Positions 28,419 through 35,900 of a stretch of DNA of 64,000 nucleotides are shown piece after piece (positions within the stretch are counted from its first letter, which is position 1; every line of letters begins with the position of its first letter). The translations under genes were made by a program, and so were the position numbers. The stretch is from Candidatus Altarchaeales archaeon (GTDB taxonomy: Archaea; Altiarchaeota; Altiarchaeia; IMC4; SCGC-AAA252-I15): assembly GCA_014727915.1 (NCBI GenBank), contig WJMO01000006.1, positions 408,762-472,761 on the forward strand, read 5' to 3'. The notes beneath the pieces are model-generated. The model did not search any database, had not been told where the DNA came from, and was given only the letters and a program-made list of their open reading frames with translations.

Positions 28419-29132
28419 TTATATGCCGAACGAGTTGAACATGACCTCCACTGCATTGTTTACCGCGAACAGGTGGAAGTATATCCACCAGACCGGCCAT
28501 ATGATATTCAACGCGACCATAACTGATAGGGGAGCGACTGACATCCTAGCCCGCCTACCATCCAATGCCCCTATGAACTTGAGCCTCTCACCCACCGTGA
28601 CATAGTATATCACCCACCCGAATGCGCTAGTTACCACCGTGTTCAAAAGCGATATGTTCCCTATGTAGTGGTAGGAGACCACGTTTAACAAGACCGGGAA
28701 TGCGAAAACAACAACGGGTATTATGAGCAGCGAGACCATCACCTGAAGTACCTTTATGAAATTGATGCTAGAACCCAGCAGCCGCATGATAAGATAGAGT
28801 ATGGATGATATGGCGAGCGTCTCGGAAAGCTTCCCTGCGAAGGTGAACAATCCCATGTCAATGCTCGAGTTGAGTATGTCAGCTTCGAAACCCCAGAGCA
28901 CCACGCCAATGTCTTCGAGGGAGTACCCCTGGCCCTGCATCGAGAGCACCGCCACATCCACGAGGTAGTTGAACTTGCTGTACCCTAGGACGTAAGAGTT
29001 GACTCCGTGAAGAATTCCGAGAGAAAGAGAGAAGAAGAATGCGAGTGTTAGCAGGTTGAACATGCTGGGCCGCTCCTCCTCCAAGAGTATGTAGAAGCTC
29101 TCAAGGTCTTTCAGCATAAGACCATAGTCCAT
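28419..29132 (-). CDS. Yip1-like polytopic membrane protein
   Basis: A 237-residue protein (ATG 29132 preferred to the TTG at 29138) with five or six hydrophobic helices. An N-terminal soluble segment (about 30 residues) precedes the membrane part, the layout of archaeal Yip1/YIF1-like domain proteins. Family assignment is by shape only. Part of the run PCNA, small Cys-rich protein, this gene, then the secreted protein. Confidence 0.5.
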   Translation of the reverse strand: MDYGLMLKDLESFYILLEEERPSMFNLLTLAFFFSLSLGILHGVNSYVLGYSKFNYLVDVAVLSMQGQGYSLEDIGVVLWGFEADILNSSIDMGLFTFAGKLSETLAISSILYLIMRLLGSSINFIKVLQVMVSLLIIPVVVFAFPVLLNVVSYHYIGNISLLNTVVTSAFGWVIYYVTVGERLKFIGALDGRRARMSVAPLSVMVALNIIWPVWWIYFHLFAVNNAVEVMFNSFGI

Positions 29133-29160
29133 GTTCAAATATCGTCAGCAATAAATATAA

Positions 29161-29637
29161 TTACCAGCTGACTGGTATCTCCTCTGGTAGGAAGCTCGAG
29201 TACGTCCGGTTTTCATCCATTCTTATGTCAAAGCCGCATTGGAGGTCGTAGCACCTGAATACCGCATCCTCAAAGACCAAACCCTTCTTCATCACAATAG
29301 GCAGCGGAACGCCTTCGGAAGATAGAACATCCCCCCCAACAGTCTTCAGAGAACATTGTCCGCCGCATTCCACCAGAAGGATGTCTACTGGATAGCATTC
29401 GAGAGGGCATTTCTGACATCTTTTCACGCATATGTCCGAAGAAACATGCTTGGAGGCGCCTGACAGGGATATGCGAGTCTCAGAACCTGAAATGGCATGT
29501 ACCGCGTATCTTTCAGGTGCTGTAAGCCCGTAAACGTAGAACCCACCATCATATAACGCGTAAAACCCTAGCAGGACGTGGGGAGCCAATACCACGGCTA
29601 TGAGAGTGAATCCCTTTCTCAGACGGTCATCCATCAT
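29161..29637 (-). CDS. Signal-anchored cysteine-rich protein
   Basis: A 158-residue protein with one N-terminal membrane helix (about residues 10-32) and an extracytoplasmic domain holding eight cysteines, clustered as CVKRCQKCPLEC, then CGGQC, then a CYDLQC pair. The pattern suggests disulfides or metal binding on the cell surface. I do not recognise a family. Its start overlaps the PCNA stop by four bases, an unexpected coupling of an envelope protein to a replication clamp. Confidence 0.6.
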   Translation of the reverse strand: MMDDRLRKGFTLIAVVLAPHVLLGFYALYDGGFYVYGLTAPERYAVHAISGSETRISLSGASKHVSSDICVKRCQKCPLECYPVDILLVECGGQCSLKTVGGDVLSSEGVPLPIVMKKGLVFEDAVFRCYDLQCGFDIRMDENRTYSSFLPEEIPVSW

Positions 29638-30374
29638 ACGGACTCTATCCTAGGGGCAAGGTAGTATATGACACGCCCGTCTCCTATGCTGTACTCCACC
29701 TTGAGGGGTGCGTCGGTCTTCAGGCTGATCATCACGACACTCGGTATCTCAGCAGACTTGAGGATGTTGTTCAGGTAGTCGAGGGAATATACTGAGCGGG
29801 CCGGGGACTTCACGCTTATGCTCAGCAGCTTGTCCTCCGGGAACTCGATATCGGCGGAGCCCGTGTCTCCGTCGCTCTTGATGTTGAATCCCTTTTCCAG
29901 CTTCAGGGCAACGTGGTTGCTGATGAGCTCCGCATCCTTCAGCGCGTCCTTGATCATGTTCGGGGCTATCTTAACGTCAGCTGTGAACTCTATCTTCGGC
30001 TCCTTCGGGGGGTTGCCTGTGGAGTCGATTATTGCGGTGGTGAACTGCCTCCTCGTCTCGCCCTTAAAGACCATCTTGAGCCTGTTCTCGGCGAGCTTAA
30101 GCTCTATCTTGTCCTCGGGCTTGGAGCGTTTGGTGATCTTGCTGAGCTCAGAGAAGTCAACACCCAAGGATATGGGATTTTCGCACTTGAACTTCTCGAA
30201 CGCCTTCGACGGGATCTCGAAGTCGACCAGGGCTATCTGGCTTGGGTCCATCGCCCTCAGCTTTATCCCTGAGGAGTCCACCTGGAAGGTTCCCTCGTCG
30301 ATAAGCGCAGCGATGGCCTCAATGCTGTTACGCCAGGATTTGGTATCGTTTATTACCGCTTCAAACAACTGCAT
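29634..30374 (-). CDS. pcn: DNA polymerase sliding clamp (PCNA)
   Basis: A 246-residue trimeric sliding clamp, started at ATG 30374 (a GTG immediately precedes). PCNA landmarks: LIDEGTFQVDSSGIKLRAMDPSQIALVDFEIP in the first domain, DKIELKLAENRLKMVF near residue 97, the interdomain region, and the second-domain ending with PLKVEYSIGDGRVIYYLAPRIE. It heads an operon with three envelope genes. Just upstream on the same strand is lysS, ending 43 bases before. Confidence 0.97.
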   Translation of the reverse strand: MQLFEAVINDTKSWRNSIEAIAALIDEGTFQVDSSGIKLRAMDPSQIALVDFEIPSKAFEKFKCENPISLGVDFSELSKITKRSKPEDKIELKLAENRLKMVFKGETRRQFTTAIIDSTGNPPKEPKIEFTADVKIAPNMIKDALKDAELISNHVALKLEKGFNIKSDGDTGSADIEFPEDKLLSISVKSPARSVYSLDYLNNILKSAEIPSVVMISLKTDAPLKVEYSIGDGRVIYYLAPRIESV

Positions 30375-30416
30375 CACCCCTGAAATTGTTAGGTATATGG
30401 AAGTGGGGGTTAAAAA

Positions 30417-31955
30417 TCAACCGCCTCTAAAGCGGGCTACGATGTGCTCTCTGCCCAGGCTGAGCATGAAAGCCGCAGCCTTGGGGCCCCGGTCATTTCC
30501 GATGAGCACCCTGTATATTGCCTTGAACAGTTTAGGCGGCTTAACACCGTTGGACCTGGCGACCTCGTATATTTTCTTGTGGAATTCCTCCGAGCTCCAA
30601 TCACCATCCAGAAGACCCACAATCTCCTCCAGGCACTTTCGCTCGGAGTCAGATAGGCTGTCCCTCTCCCTACCAGCCTCTCCCTCCGAGTTCAACGTGA
30701 AGCGCAGATGATCGGGGCCGTATTTTTGAACCCAGTTGCCAGCCAACCTAACACGCCTATTAAGCCTTTCAACGTCGAATCCAGCGTATCCCATAGACTC
30801 CGCCTTGGAGGAGTACTCGCCTTCGAACGCCACTTGAGCTAGAACCGCGCATAGGGTGAAGGGAACATTAAGATACTTGGGTTCGCCCACTTGAGCGAGG
30901 TCGTACATCCTCGCCAGACCCATATCACCTTCCTGTCTCTTGTGGTATATCCGCTCGGCCTCGTCGTACTCGTCTGTGAGGTTGGATAGCAGGGATAGGT
31001 TAATGTCCCGCTGCTTCATGAGCCGCTTGTACATGAAGTACTTAAGCACCTCCGGCTCGGCTATCACCAGCCAGTCAGCCAAGGTTATGACGTTACCCTT
31101 CGAGCTGGATATCTTCTCGCCGTTCAAGGTGAAGAACTCATATACCAGGGGGACGGGGGGCGTCCAGTCGAACACCTCCTCCGATATTATCTTGCTGGTC
31201 TCATACGAGCCCCCTGCGGCAGCATGGTCTTTGCCGAAGGGTTCGCAGGTTACCTTGAACCGCCTCCACCGGGCAGCCCACTCAACCCTCCACGGCAGCT
31301 TACCCATGCCCTTGGAGGCGTCGCTGACGCCCTTGTGGCCGCATCCCTCGACTTCGCCGCCGGACACACCGGTTGAAACGCACTCGTAATCCGCCTTTAA
31401 CCCATCGACTCCAAAGACTTTTGTGGTGCTTATCTTCCCGCATTTCTCGCATATGGGAGTCCAGGGCAGATAATCCTCTGGCAGGGGATCACGCCGGAAT
31501 CTGTTCAATATATCCCTGATTTCAACCCTCTTCTCAAACGCTGTTCTGATCTCCTCCACCAACTCCCCGTTCCTATAGAGGTCGGTGCCAGAGTGGACTT
31601 TAGGTTTTACGCCGAACTCTGACAAGTCCTGTATAAAGGGTTGGGCGAAGTGGTCGACGAAGTTACTGTGGCATCCGTCCAGGTCGGGGAGGTCCTTGAC
31701 GGGGAACCCAAGATAATCATCTAATCCTTCCATTCCAGCGGGCACCTTCCGGAAGGGGTCGCTGTCGTCGCTTATCCAGATCAACTCCGCCTTGAGACCC
31801 GACTCCAACGCAGCCTTCCGTATGCAGTCCCCGCGGATGACATCGCTTGCATTACCGATCTGAGGACGCCCAGATATGGAAGTGCCGGTGGCTATGACAT
31901 GCTCCCCGCCCCGCTCTTCCAGCAGGCTGACAACATCGTCGCTCCAGTGCAACAT
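30417..31955 (-). CDS. lysK: Lysyl-tRNA synthetase, class I
   Basis: A 512-residue class I LysRS, the archaeal form unrelated to the class II enzyme. The HIGH-type motif is TSISGRPQIGNASDV (about residues 24-38) and the KMSKS-type motif is GEKISSSKGN (about residue 291). A cysteine-rich insert (CEKCGK, later CVSTG and GCGHKG) resembles the zinc-binding segment seen in family members. The C-terminal third is the helical anticodon-binding region. A TATA-like sequence about 25 bases before the start suggests a leaderless message. Confidence 0.95.
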   Translation of the reverse strand: MLHWSDDVVSLLEERGGEHVIATGTSISGRPQIGNASDVIRGDCIRKAALESGLKAELIWISDDSDPFRKVPAGMEGLDDYLGFPVKDLPDLDGCHSNFVDHFAQPFIQDLSEFGVKPKVHSGTDLYRNGELVEEIRTAFEKRVEIRDILNRFRRDPLPEDYLPWTPICEKCGKISTTKVFGVDGLKADYECVSTGVSGGEVEGCGHKGVSDASKGMGKLPWRVEWAARWRRFKVTCEPFGKDHAAAGGSYETSKIISEEVFDWTPPVPLVYEFFTLNGEKISSSKGNVITLADWLVIAEPEVLKYFMYKRLMKQRDINLSLLSNLTDEYDEAERIYHKRQEGDMGLARMYDLAQVGEPKYLNVPFTLCAVLAQVAFEGEYSSKAESMGYAGFDVERLNRRVRLAGNWVQKYGPDHLRFTLNSEGEAGRERDSLSDSERKCLEEIVGLLDGDWSSEEFHKKIYEVARSNGVKPPKLFKAIYRVLIGNDRGPKAAAFMLSLGREHIVARFRGG

Positions 31956-31978
31956 CAGTATAGATAATAAAATGAAGC

Positions 31979-31986
31979 TATTAAAG
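31979..31986 (+). promoter_or_regulatory. TATA-like box for the C/D box sRNA
   Basis: TATTAAAG is centred about 26 bases before 32009, the 5' end predicted for the sRNA from its terminal stem. The agreement between promoter spacing and the independently derived RNA end supports both. The same AT-rich tract may serve lysS on the other strand. Confidence 0.55.
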
Positions 31987-32008
31987 GAATGCGTCGCTAA
32001 TCATAAAC

Positions 32009-32068
32009 GGCGGTGTGATGACGCGAACAACCTCTGACATATGATGAGTGATGGGCGACCTGACCGCC
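32009..32068 (+). ncRNA. C/D box 2'-O-methylation guide sRNA
   Basis: All canonical parts are present in order: C box GTGATGA (32015-32021), 12-base guide (32022-32033), D' box CTGA (32034-32037), a 3-base spacer, C' box ATGATGA (32041-32047), 12-base guide (32048-32059), D box CTGA (32060-32063). The ends pair: GGCGG (32009-32013) with CCGCC (32064-32068). Both guide lengths equal the archaeal optimum. By the D+5 rule, and aligning to rRNA from memory, the D' guide would address 23S U2552 (A-loop, one internal mismatch) and the D guide 16S C1402 (one G.U, two mismatches next to D). Targets are inference; the RNA itself is a strong call. Confidence 0.88.
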
Positions 32069-32171
32069 AAAAAAAGGTCACAAGCACTTCACAGGTGCGT
32101 CCCGTGAACGCGGGATGCGCCGTTTGTCGTCGGCAAACTCCGACGATGAGTGATGGGCGACCTGACCGCCA
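32043..32171 (+). repeat. 27-base perfect duplication of the sRNA 3' half, with hairpins between
   Basis: The bases 32043-32069 (C' core, D guide, D box, closing stem) recur unchanged at 32145-32171, offset by 102. In the second copy the C' box reads ACGATGA and no upstream C box or matching GGCGG stem is seen. Between the copies are two strong hairpins: GCGTCCCG with CGGGATGC (one G.U; about 32097-32118) and TCGTCGG with CCGACGA (about 32128-32147, loop CAAACT), the latter running into the second C' box. It may be a decayed paralogous sRNA or part of a larger RNA. Confidence 0.7.
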
Positions 32172-32193
32172 TTTGAAGTTATGTTATGATAAG

Positions 32194-33072
32194 ATGAAGG
32201 ACGAGATCAAGAGGAGCATCGATCATATGCTGGAGACGTCGCCGATCCGGAGGACCTTCTGGCACCAGGACGAGAAGGTGGAGGGCCTCAGGTATGGGAT
32301 ACAGCAGGGCGACGACGGAGCCGTGGTCGGAGACCTCGTGTACAACATGGAAGGCCCCTACCCCTTGAAAACCGGGCGGAAAACCGGTTTACTCCACAGT
32401 ATAACCGATATCATCGGCATGGGCGCAAGGCCACTTTACGCGTTCAATGCCATGCAGGTGGACAGCATAAAAGAGGCGGTTGAGGTTTCTGAGGACCTGA
32501 AGAAGCAGGCCAACGGAATCGGCGTTCCCATCATCGGCGGGAACACCCAGATGGAGAACGACCTGAAGCCGTGCATAAGCTTCGTCGTAGTTGGCAAGCT
32601 CATCCGGGAGCCATTGGCCGACTGCGGCTGCAGGATAGGGGACAAGATAGTCATGGTAGGCCATGTTATGGACGGCACCCTTGGGGAGAGGGTGTACCGG
32701 GCGAAGGTCAAGTACAAGACAATGCTCGAACTCTACGATGAAGCGGTGGATATCCATGCGGTCAAGGACGCGAGCCGGGGAGGGTGGTTCGGGAACCTGG
32801 CTGAGATGCTGGTGAAGAGCAAGCGGGGATTCAAGATAACGGCAGTGCCATACGCGAGCCCGACTAGGTACATGGGCACTTACATGATAAGCGTCCCCAA
32901 AAAGGAAGTGGACAAGGTGGTGTCAGTGGCAGCCAGGAACAAGTGCCCATGCGTGGAAGTCGGGCAGGTGATGAAAGGACTTTACATAAAGCTCGGAGAC
33001 GAGATGCTGGTAACTGAGGCTAGGATGAAGAAGCTGATAAGGGGAATGCCCTACCGGAAGCCGAAAAAATAG
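32194..33072 (+). CDS. AIR synthase-related (PurM/SelD/ThiL-like) ATP-binding protein
   Basis: A 292-residue protein started at ATG 32194; the longer frame merely translates the sRNA region. The AIRS fold is indicated by the Mg-phosphate motif QQGDDGAVVG near residue 40, TDIIGMGARPLYAFNAMQ near residue 72, PIIGGNTQME near residue 112, GDKIVMVG near residue 147 and KDASRGGWFGNLAEM near residue 190. The family uses ATP to activate small substrates; relatives act in purine, selenium and thiamine metabolism or are unassigned methanogen markers. It is not in a purine cluster. Substrate unknown. It may share the sRNA transcript. Confidence 0.75.
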   Translation: MKDEIKRSIDHMLETSPIRRTFWHQDEKVEGLRYGIQQGDDGAVVGDLVYNMEGPYPLKTGRKTGLLHSITDIIGMGARPLYAFNAMQVDSIKEAVEVSEDLKKQANGIGVPIIGGNTQMENDLKPCISFVVVGKLIREPLADCGCRIGDKIVMVGHVMDGTLGERVYRAKVKYKTMLELYDEAVDIHAVKDASRGGWFGNLAEMLVKSKRGFKITAVPYASPTRYMGTYMISVPKKEVDKVVSVAARNKCPCVEVGQVMKGLYIKLGDEMLVTEARMKKLIRGMPYRKPKK

Positions 33073-33076
33073 TTTT

Positions 33077-33994
33077 TTATTCTATGAAGTTGTTGCGCGT
33101 GTACTTGTTCTGGCACTTGCCCTCCCCATCACGTGAGATGAAGCACTGTTGCATGGGACCGCAGGGCTCCACCAGCTCCTCCACAACGTTGGTTTCACAG
33201 CTTGAAGCCCTTGTTTCCGGGTTTTTGCAGAAATGGGAGATAGTAACCCTGAAAAGGTCATTTTCCCTGCACTCATACTCTGTCCTTATGGACCCGCAGT
33301 CGCCGTCGTCGTTGCAGCGGATGTAATCCGCCAATGTGGTGGTAGTCGACTCGTCCGCCTCGTCCTGGTCGCAGATGGTGTTGTTGTTCAAGTCAAGGCA
33401 GCACCCCAGGCCGAATCTCATGTAAGGCGGCGCACAAACAATCTGTGGGAGAGTCGTCGTAGAGTCGGTCGTTGACGTTGTCGAGGTTGAAGTTGTTGAA
33501 GTTGTTGACACTGTAGTTGATGTCTCGATCATCTGACTCTCTTCTATTGTCGAGTTGGATTCAACCACGACCGCCTCCGGTTGGCTGTGGGTCAAAGCTA
33601 GGACGATGGATATGAGGAACATCCCGCCAAACACTGTAACCAGCAAAAGGAATATGAAGATCAGAGAGTACTTCAACGGCTCTGGCATCCGGGAGAGTCT
33701 GCGATATGGGTCGGAGTGTTTGATCTCATCAACGCTTGACCTGGCCCAAGTTGAAGCTTCATCTGCGAAGGACTTGGCCTGCACCTTCTTCTCTTCAACC
33801 TCCAACGCAAGCAGTTGCTTCTTCAACTGCTTCTTTTTCAACCTAATCTCGGAGGATTTACTCTCCAGAGGGGTTTCACCATCGGAGACAGGGTTTTCAG
33901 GAGCCTTCTTGGACTTGCCTGCCGTCTTTTTCTTTGCCTTCTTTTTAGCCTTCTTACGGCTCTTCTTGGCTTTTTTCGCTTTTTTAGCAGCCAT
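33077..33994 (-). CDS. Membrane-anchored surface protein with Lys-rich tail and Cys-rich modules
   Basis: A 305-residue protein started at ATG 33994. Order: a cytoplasmic Lys/Ala-rich segment of repeated KKAKK (1-35), a charged helix (60-85), a transmembrane helix (about 115-140), a Ser/Thr stalk of TST repeats (about 160-185), then a Cys-rich exterior. The exterior opens with the module CAPPYMRFGLGCCLD followed by DLNNNTICDQDE, an EF-hand-like acidic loop, and ends with about eight more cysteines. The same module recurs in the lipoprotein at 48701. The basic N-terminus could touch nucleic acid or acidic proteins inside the cell. Function unknown. Confidence 0.65.
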   Translation of the reverse strand: MAAKKAKKAKKSRKKAKKKAKKKTAGKSKKAPENPVSDGETPLESKSSEIRLKKKQLKKQLLALEVEEKKVQAKSFADEASTWARSSVDEIKHSDPYRRLSRMPEPLKYSLIFIFLLLVTVFGGMFLISIVLALTHSQPEAVVVESNSTIEESQMIETSTTVSTTSTTSTSTTSTTDSTTTLPQIVCAPPYMRFGLGCCLDLNNNTICDQDEADESTTTTLADYIRCNDDGDCGSIRTEYECRENDLFRVTISHFCKNPETRASSCETNVVEELVEPCGPMQQCFISRDGEGKCQNKYTRNNFIE

Positions 33995-34063
33995 CGTACC
34001 CCACAGAGAAGAAAAATAAGTTATAAGATATAGTAAATAAGTCATAAAAAATAAGTCATGGGG

Positions 34064-34636
34064 TTATTTTGTGGTTGTGGAGGCTAGAGAATCGCCTCCG
34101 CATGCTCCGCCGCTGCAACCTCCCCCGCATATGATATCTATCACCTTTATGAACCCGTCATCACAGTAGTACTCGTATATCCTGTCACCGACACAGTAGT
34201 CGTAGTATTGGATGCCCTCAAAATCAACCCATCCCTTGATGTCAGTGTTGATGAGGCCTTCAGCTCCGTCGGAGTCGACGCATACCATACCTGCTGAGGT
34301 GGTGGCTGATAGGAGGTCGGGCATTAGTGGAACATGAACATCTTCGTCAAGCGCACTCGTGGAAGATGAAGGCTTAACTTCAGCTGAGGACTTCGAAGTC
34401 GCCACACCAGGTTGTGTTGTTGAAGTGGTAGCGTGCGACACCGGCCTGCGGAGAGTGTCCATTGATGTTGAAGTAGACACTACTATCTCGAAGTTGTCCC
34501 GTTCTCTTGGAGTTTCTATGGTGGTTGTTGACTCGTTGCCATAGAAGGTGACAGAGTGCACTTTTGGTTCTGGCTGGTAGCAGCAGCACAGGCACCCCGA
34601 CAACAATACCAGGAAGGACAGGACCAGATACCTCAT
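34064..34636 (-). CDS. Putative lipoprotein with Ser/Thr stalk and EYYC Cys-rich domain
   Basis: A 190-residue protein started at ATG 34636, giving MRYLVLSFLVLLSGCLCCC: a signal peptide with lipobox LSGC. A Ser/Thr-rich linker (about 30-110) carries the C-terminal domain, where DSDGAEGLINTDIKG, then YDYC, then YEYYCDDGF and CGGGCSGGACGG form an acidic, Cys-rich module. Similar Cys-rich endings occur in surface proteins of uncultivated archaea. It follows the Cys-rich membrane protein on the same strand (70 bases upstream of it). Function unknown. Confidence 0.65.
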   Translation of the reverse strand: MRYLVLSFLVLLSGCLCCCYQPEPKVHSVTFYGNESTTTIETPRERDNFEIVVSTSTSMDTLRRPVSHATTSTTQPGVATSKSSAEVKPSSSTSALDEDVHVPLMPDLLSATTSAGMVCVDSDGAEGLINTDIKGWVDFEGIQYYDYCVGDRIYEYYCDDGFIKVIDIICGGGCSGGACGGDSLASTTTK

Positions 34637-34784
34637 CTCAGTTAGTGGATTGGAATAAATAAAGATAAACACAGTATTCAACAGCCAAACCCCCAAGACA
34701 CGGAAGGGCGATAATCGTGGTTAAACGCGCCTTTTAAGTGGTTTTTGGGTATTTTGGTTTTTCAGGCTTTGATTTTGGGGTTCG

Positions 34785-35240
34785 ATGACGGTCAGGGTAA
34801 GGCGGTTCAGGGATGGGGACGCGAGGAAGGCTTCTGACATGATACGGAAGACCCAGAGGGAAGTCAATAGTAGATACTACAGTAGGAGCGTCATCGAAAG
34901 ACTATGCAAGACCATGACACCAGGCAAGATGAAGGAGTACTCGGAGGAGAGGATCTTCTACGTCGCGGTCGACGGAGAAAAAATAGTCGGGACTGTGACG
35001 TTGGCAGAAGACAATCACATCGGCACATTATTCGTGCACCCACGATACCATAACATGGGCGTGGGAAGGAAGCTGATGGAGAAGATTGAGGAAGTTGCGC
35101 GAAAGAGAGGTGTGAAGAGGATGCGCTTGAGCGCGGCAGTGAACGCCGTCGGATTCTACAAAAGGATAGGATACAAGCATCCGAGAAAATTCAAAGACAA
35201 ATGCTGCAGCACAGTATACAAGATGAGCAAGAAACTCTGA
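34785..35240 (+). CDS. GNAT-family N-acetyltransferase
   Basis: A 151-residue acetyl-CoA-dependent acetyltransferase. The acetyl-CoA-binding segment is GTLFVHPRYHNMGVGRKLMEKIEEVA (about residues 85-110, with the HNMGVG pyrophosphate loop), preceded by the strand VGTVTLAEDN and followed by LSAAVNAVGFYKRIGYKH near residue 125, all typical GNAT motifs. Substrate unknown. The gene ends near a hairpin-like A6-TGG-T6 sequence (35246-35260) that may stop transcription. Confidence 0.88.
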   Translation: MTVRVRRFRDGDARKASDMIRKTQREVNSRYYSRSVIERLCKTMTPGKMKEYSEERIFYVAVDGEKIVGTVTLAEDNHIGTLFVHPRYHNMGVGRKLMEKIEEVARKRGVKRMRLSAAVNAVGFYKRIGYKHPRKFKDKCCSTVYKMSKKL

Positions 35241-35327
35241 CAGGGAAAAAATGGTTTTTTGCCGCCGGCCTAAACCGCGAGGCTACCGCCCCCCAGTTTC
35301 AAGTTCTTCCTGACCCCCGAAACGAAA

Positions 35328-35348
35328 TGTGCCATCTACGATGGCACA
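35328..35348. repeat. Perfect 9-base inverted repeat
   Basis: TGTGCCATC and GATGGCACA separated by TAC. Lies downstream of the GNAT gene and 27 bases past the small membrane ORF stop, on the outer flank of the AT-rich island. Confidence 0.7.
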
Positions 35349-35374
35349 GAATGCATTATCTAACGAATAACTAA

Positions 35375-35593
35375 TTACTTTTTCGGATTTTCAATCAGAA
35401 AATCATAAACAAAGGGAAACAACAAAAAGATCACCGCAGTTAAAATAACACCCAATAACTCCCAAAAACGTGGGTAAAACAGGTTTAATATCAATGGGGA
35501 AAAAATGAGATACACTATTCCAACGAATAATCTTCTGTTTTTATCAACAAAAACAATACCTCCACCAATTAATCCGCCGATATAGAAGCCCAA
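35375..35593 (-). CDS. Small AT-rich membrane protein (island)
   Basis: A 72-residue hydrophobic protein with two predicted transmembrane helices (about 18-37 and 42-63) and a positive C-terminus. Codon use is AT-rich compared with neighbouring genes. Follows the similar small membrane ORF 37 bases upstream. No family recognised; it may be a relic of a mobile element. Confidence 0.4.
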   Translation of the reverse strand: MGFYIGGLIGGGIVFVDKNRRLFVGIVYLIFSPLILNLFYPRFWELLGVILTAVIFLLFPFVYDFLIENPKK

Positions 35594-35630
35594 ACGTTTT
35601 TGACTATTGTCTAACTGTTTTCCTATAAAA

Positions 35631-35828
35631 TTAACCTATGATGGTACTTCCATTAATTAGGGCTAATGATGAAAGAAAAAATACTGATAAAAGTATTATT
35701 AGAACCGGTGTGATATTTTTGAAATAAACAATAGTATTAGGAATTCCTAAAAAGAAAACAGCAGCAATCAGGGTTATTTCAAGATTATTAATTCTATCAG
35801 CAGTTGTATAGTCCTTGATTTTCTTCAT
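35631..35828 (-). CDS. Small AT-rich membrane protein (island)
   Basis: A 65-residue protein with two hydrophobic segments after a charged start MKKIKDYTTADR. I start at ATG 35828; the longer frame would run through the hairpins and the tRNA 3' end. AT-rich codons. Together with the neighbouring ORF it forms the coding content of the island next to tRNA-Phe. Confidence 0.4.
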   Translation of the reverse strand: MKKIKDYTTADRINNLEITLIAAVFFLGIPNTIVYFKNITPVLIILLSVFFLSSLALINGSTIIG

Positions 35829-35845
35829 TGTTGGTAGTGCGTTCG

Positions 35846-35865
35846 GTGGGGTCTTTAGACCCCAC
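35846..35865. repeat. Perfect 8-base inverted repeat near the tRNA 3' end
   Basis: GTGGGGTC and GACCCCAC around TTTA. A second hairpin, AAACGG with CCGTTT around AGCGAG (35884-35901), abuts the tRNA-Phe 3' end. They may end the tRNA transcript on the minus strand or mark an element border. Confidence 0.7.
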
Positions 35866-35900
35866 TGTACTCGCTGCGCGTGTAAACGGAGCGAGCCGTT

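Noticed and set aside
32043..32171. Repeat pair considered as a minimal CRISPR array
   Set aside because: Only two copies, 102 bases apart, with structured sequence between, no cas genes in the window, and the repeat is explained by the C/D box sRNA.
31956..32174. Structured leader or attenuator for lysS on the minus strand (hairpins then a T7 run)
   Set aside because: A TATA-like sequence about 25 bases before lysS suggests a leaderless message, and the plus-strand sRNA explains the structure better.
32041..32193. N-terminal extension of the AIR-synthase-like protein
   Set aside because: It is a translation of the sRNA and its duplicate (the repeated MSDGRPDR peptide arises from the 27-base DNA repeat); family homology begins after ATG 32194.
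33380..33540. Microsatellite-like GTTGAAGTT repeats
   Set aside because: They encode the Ser/Thr stalk of the surface protein and are explained by low-complexity coding sequence.
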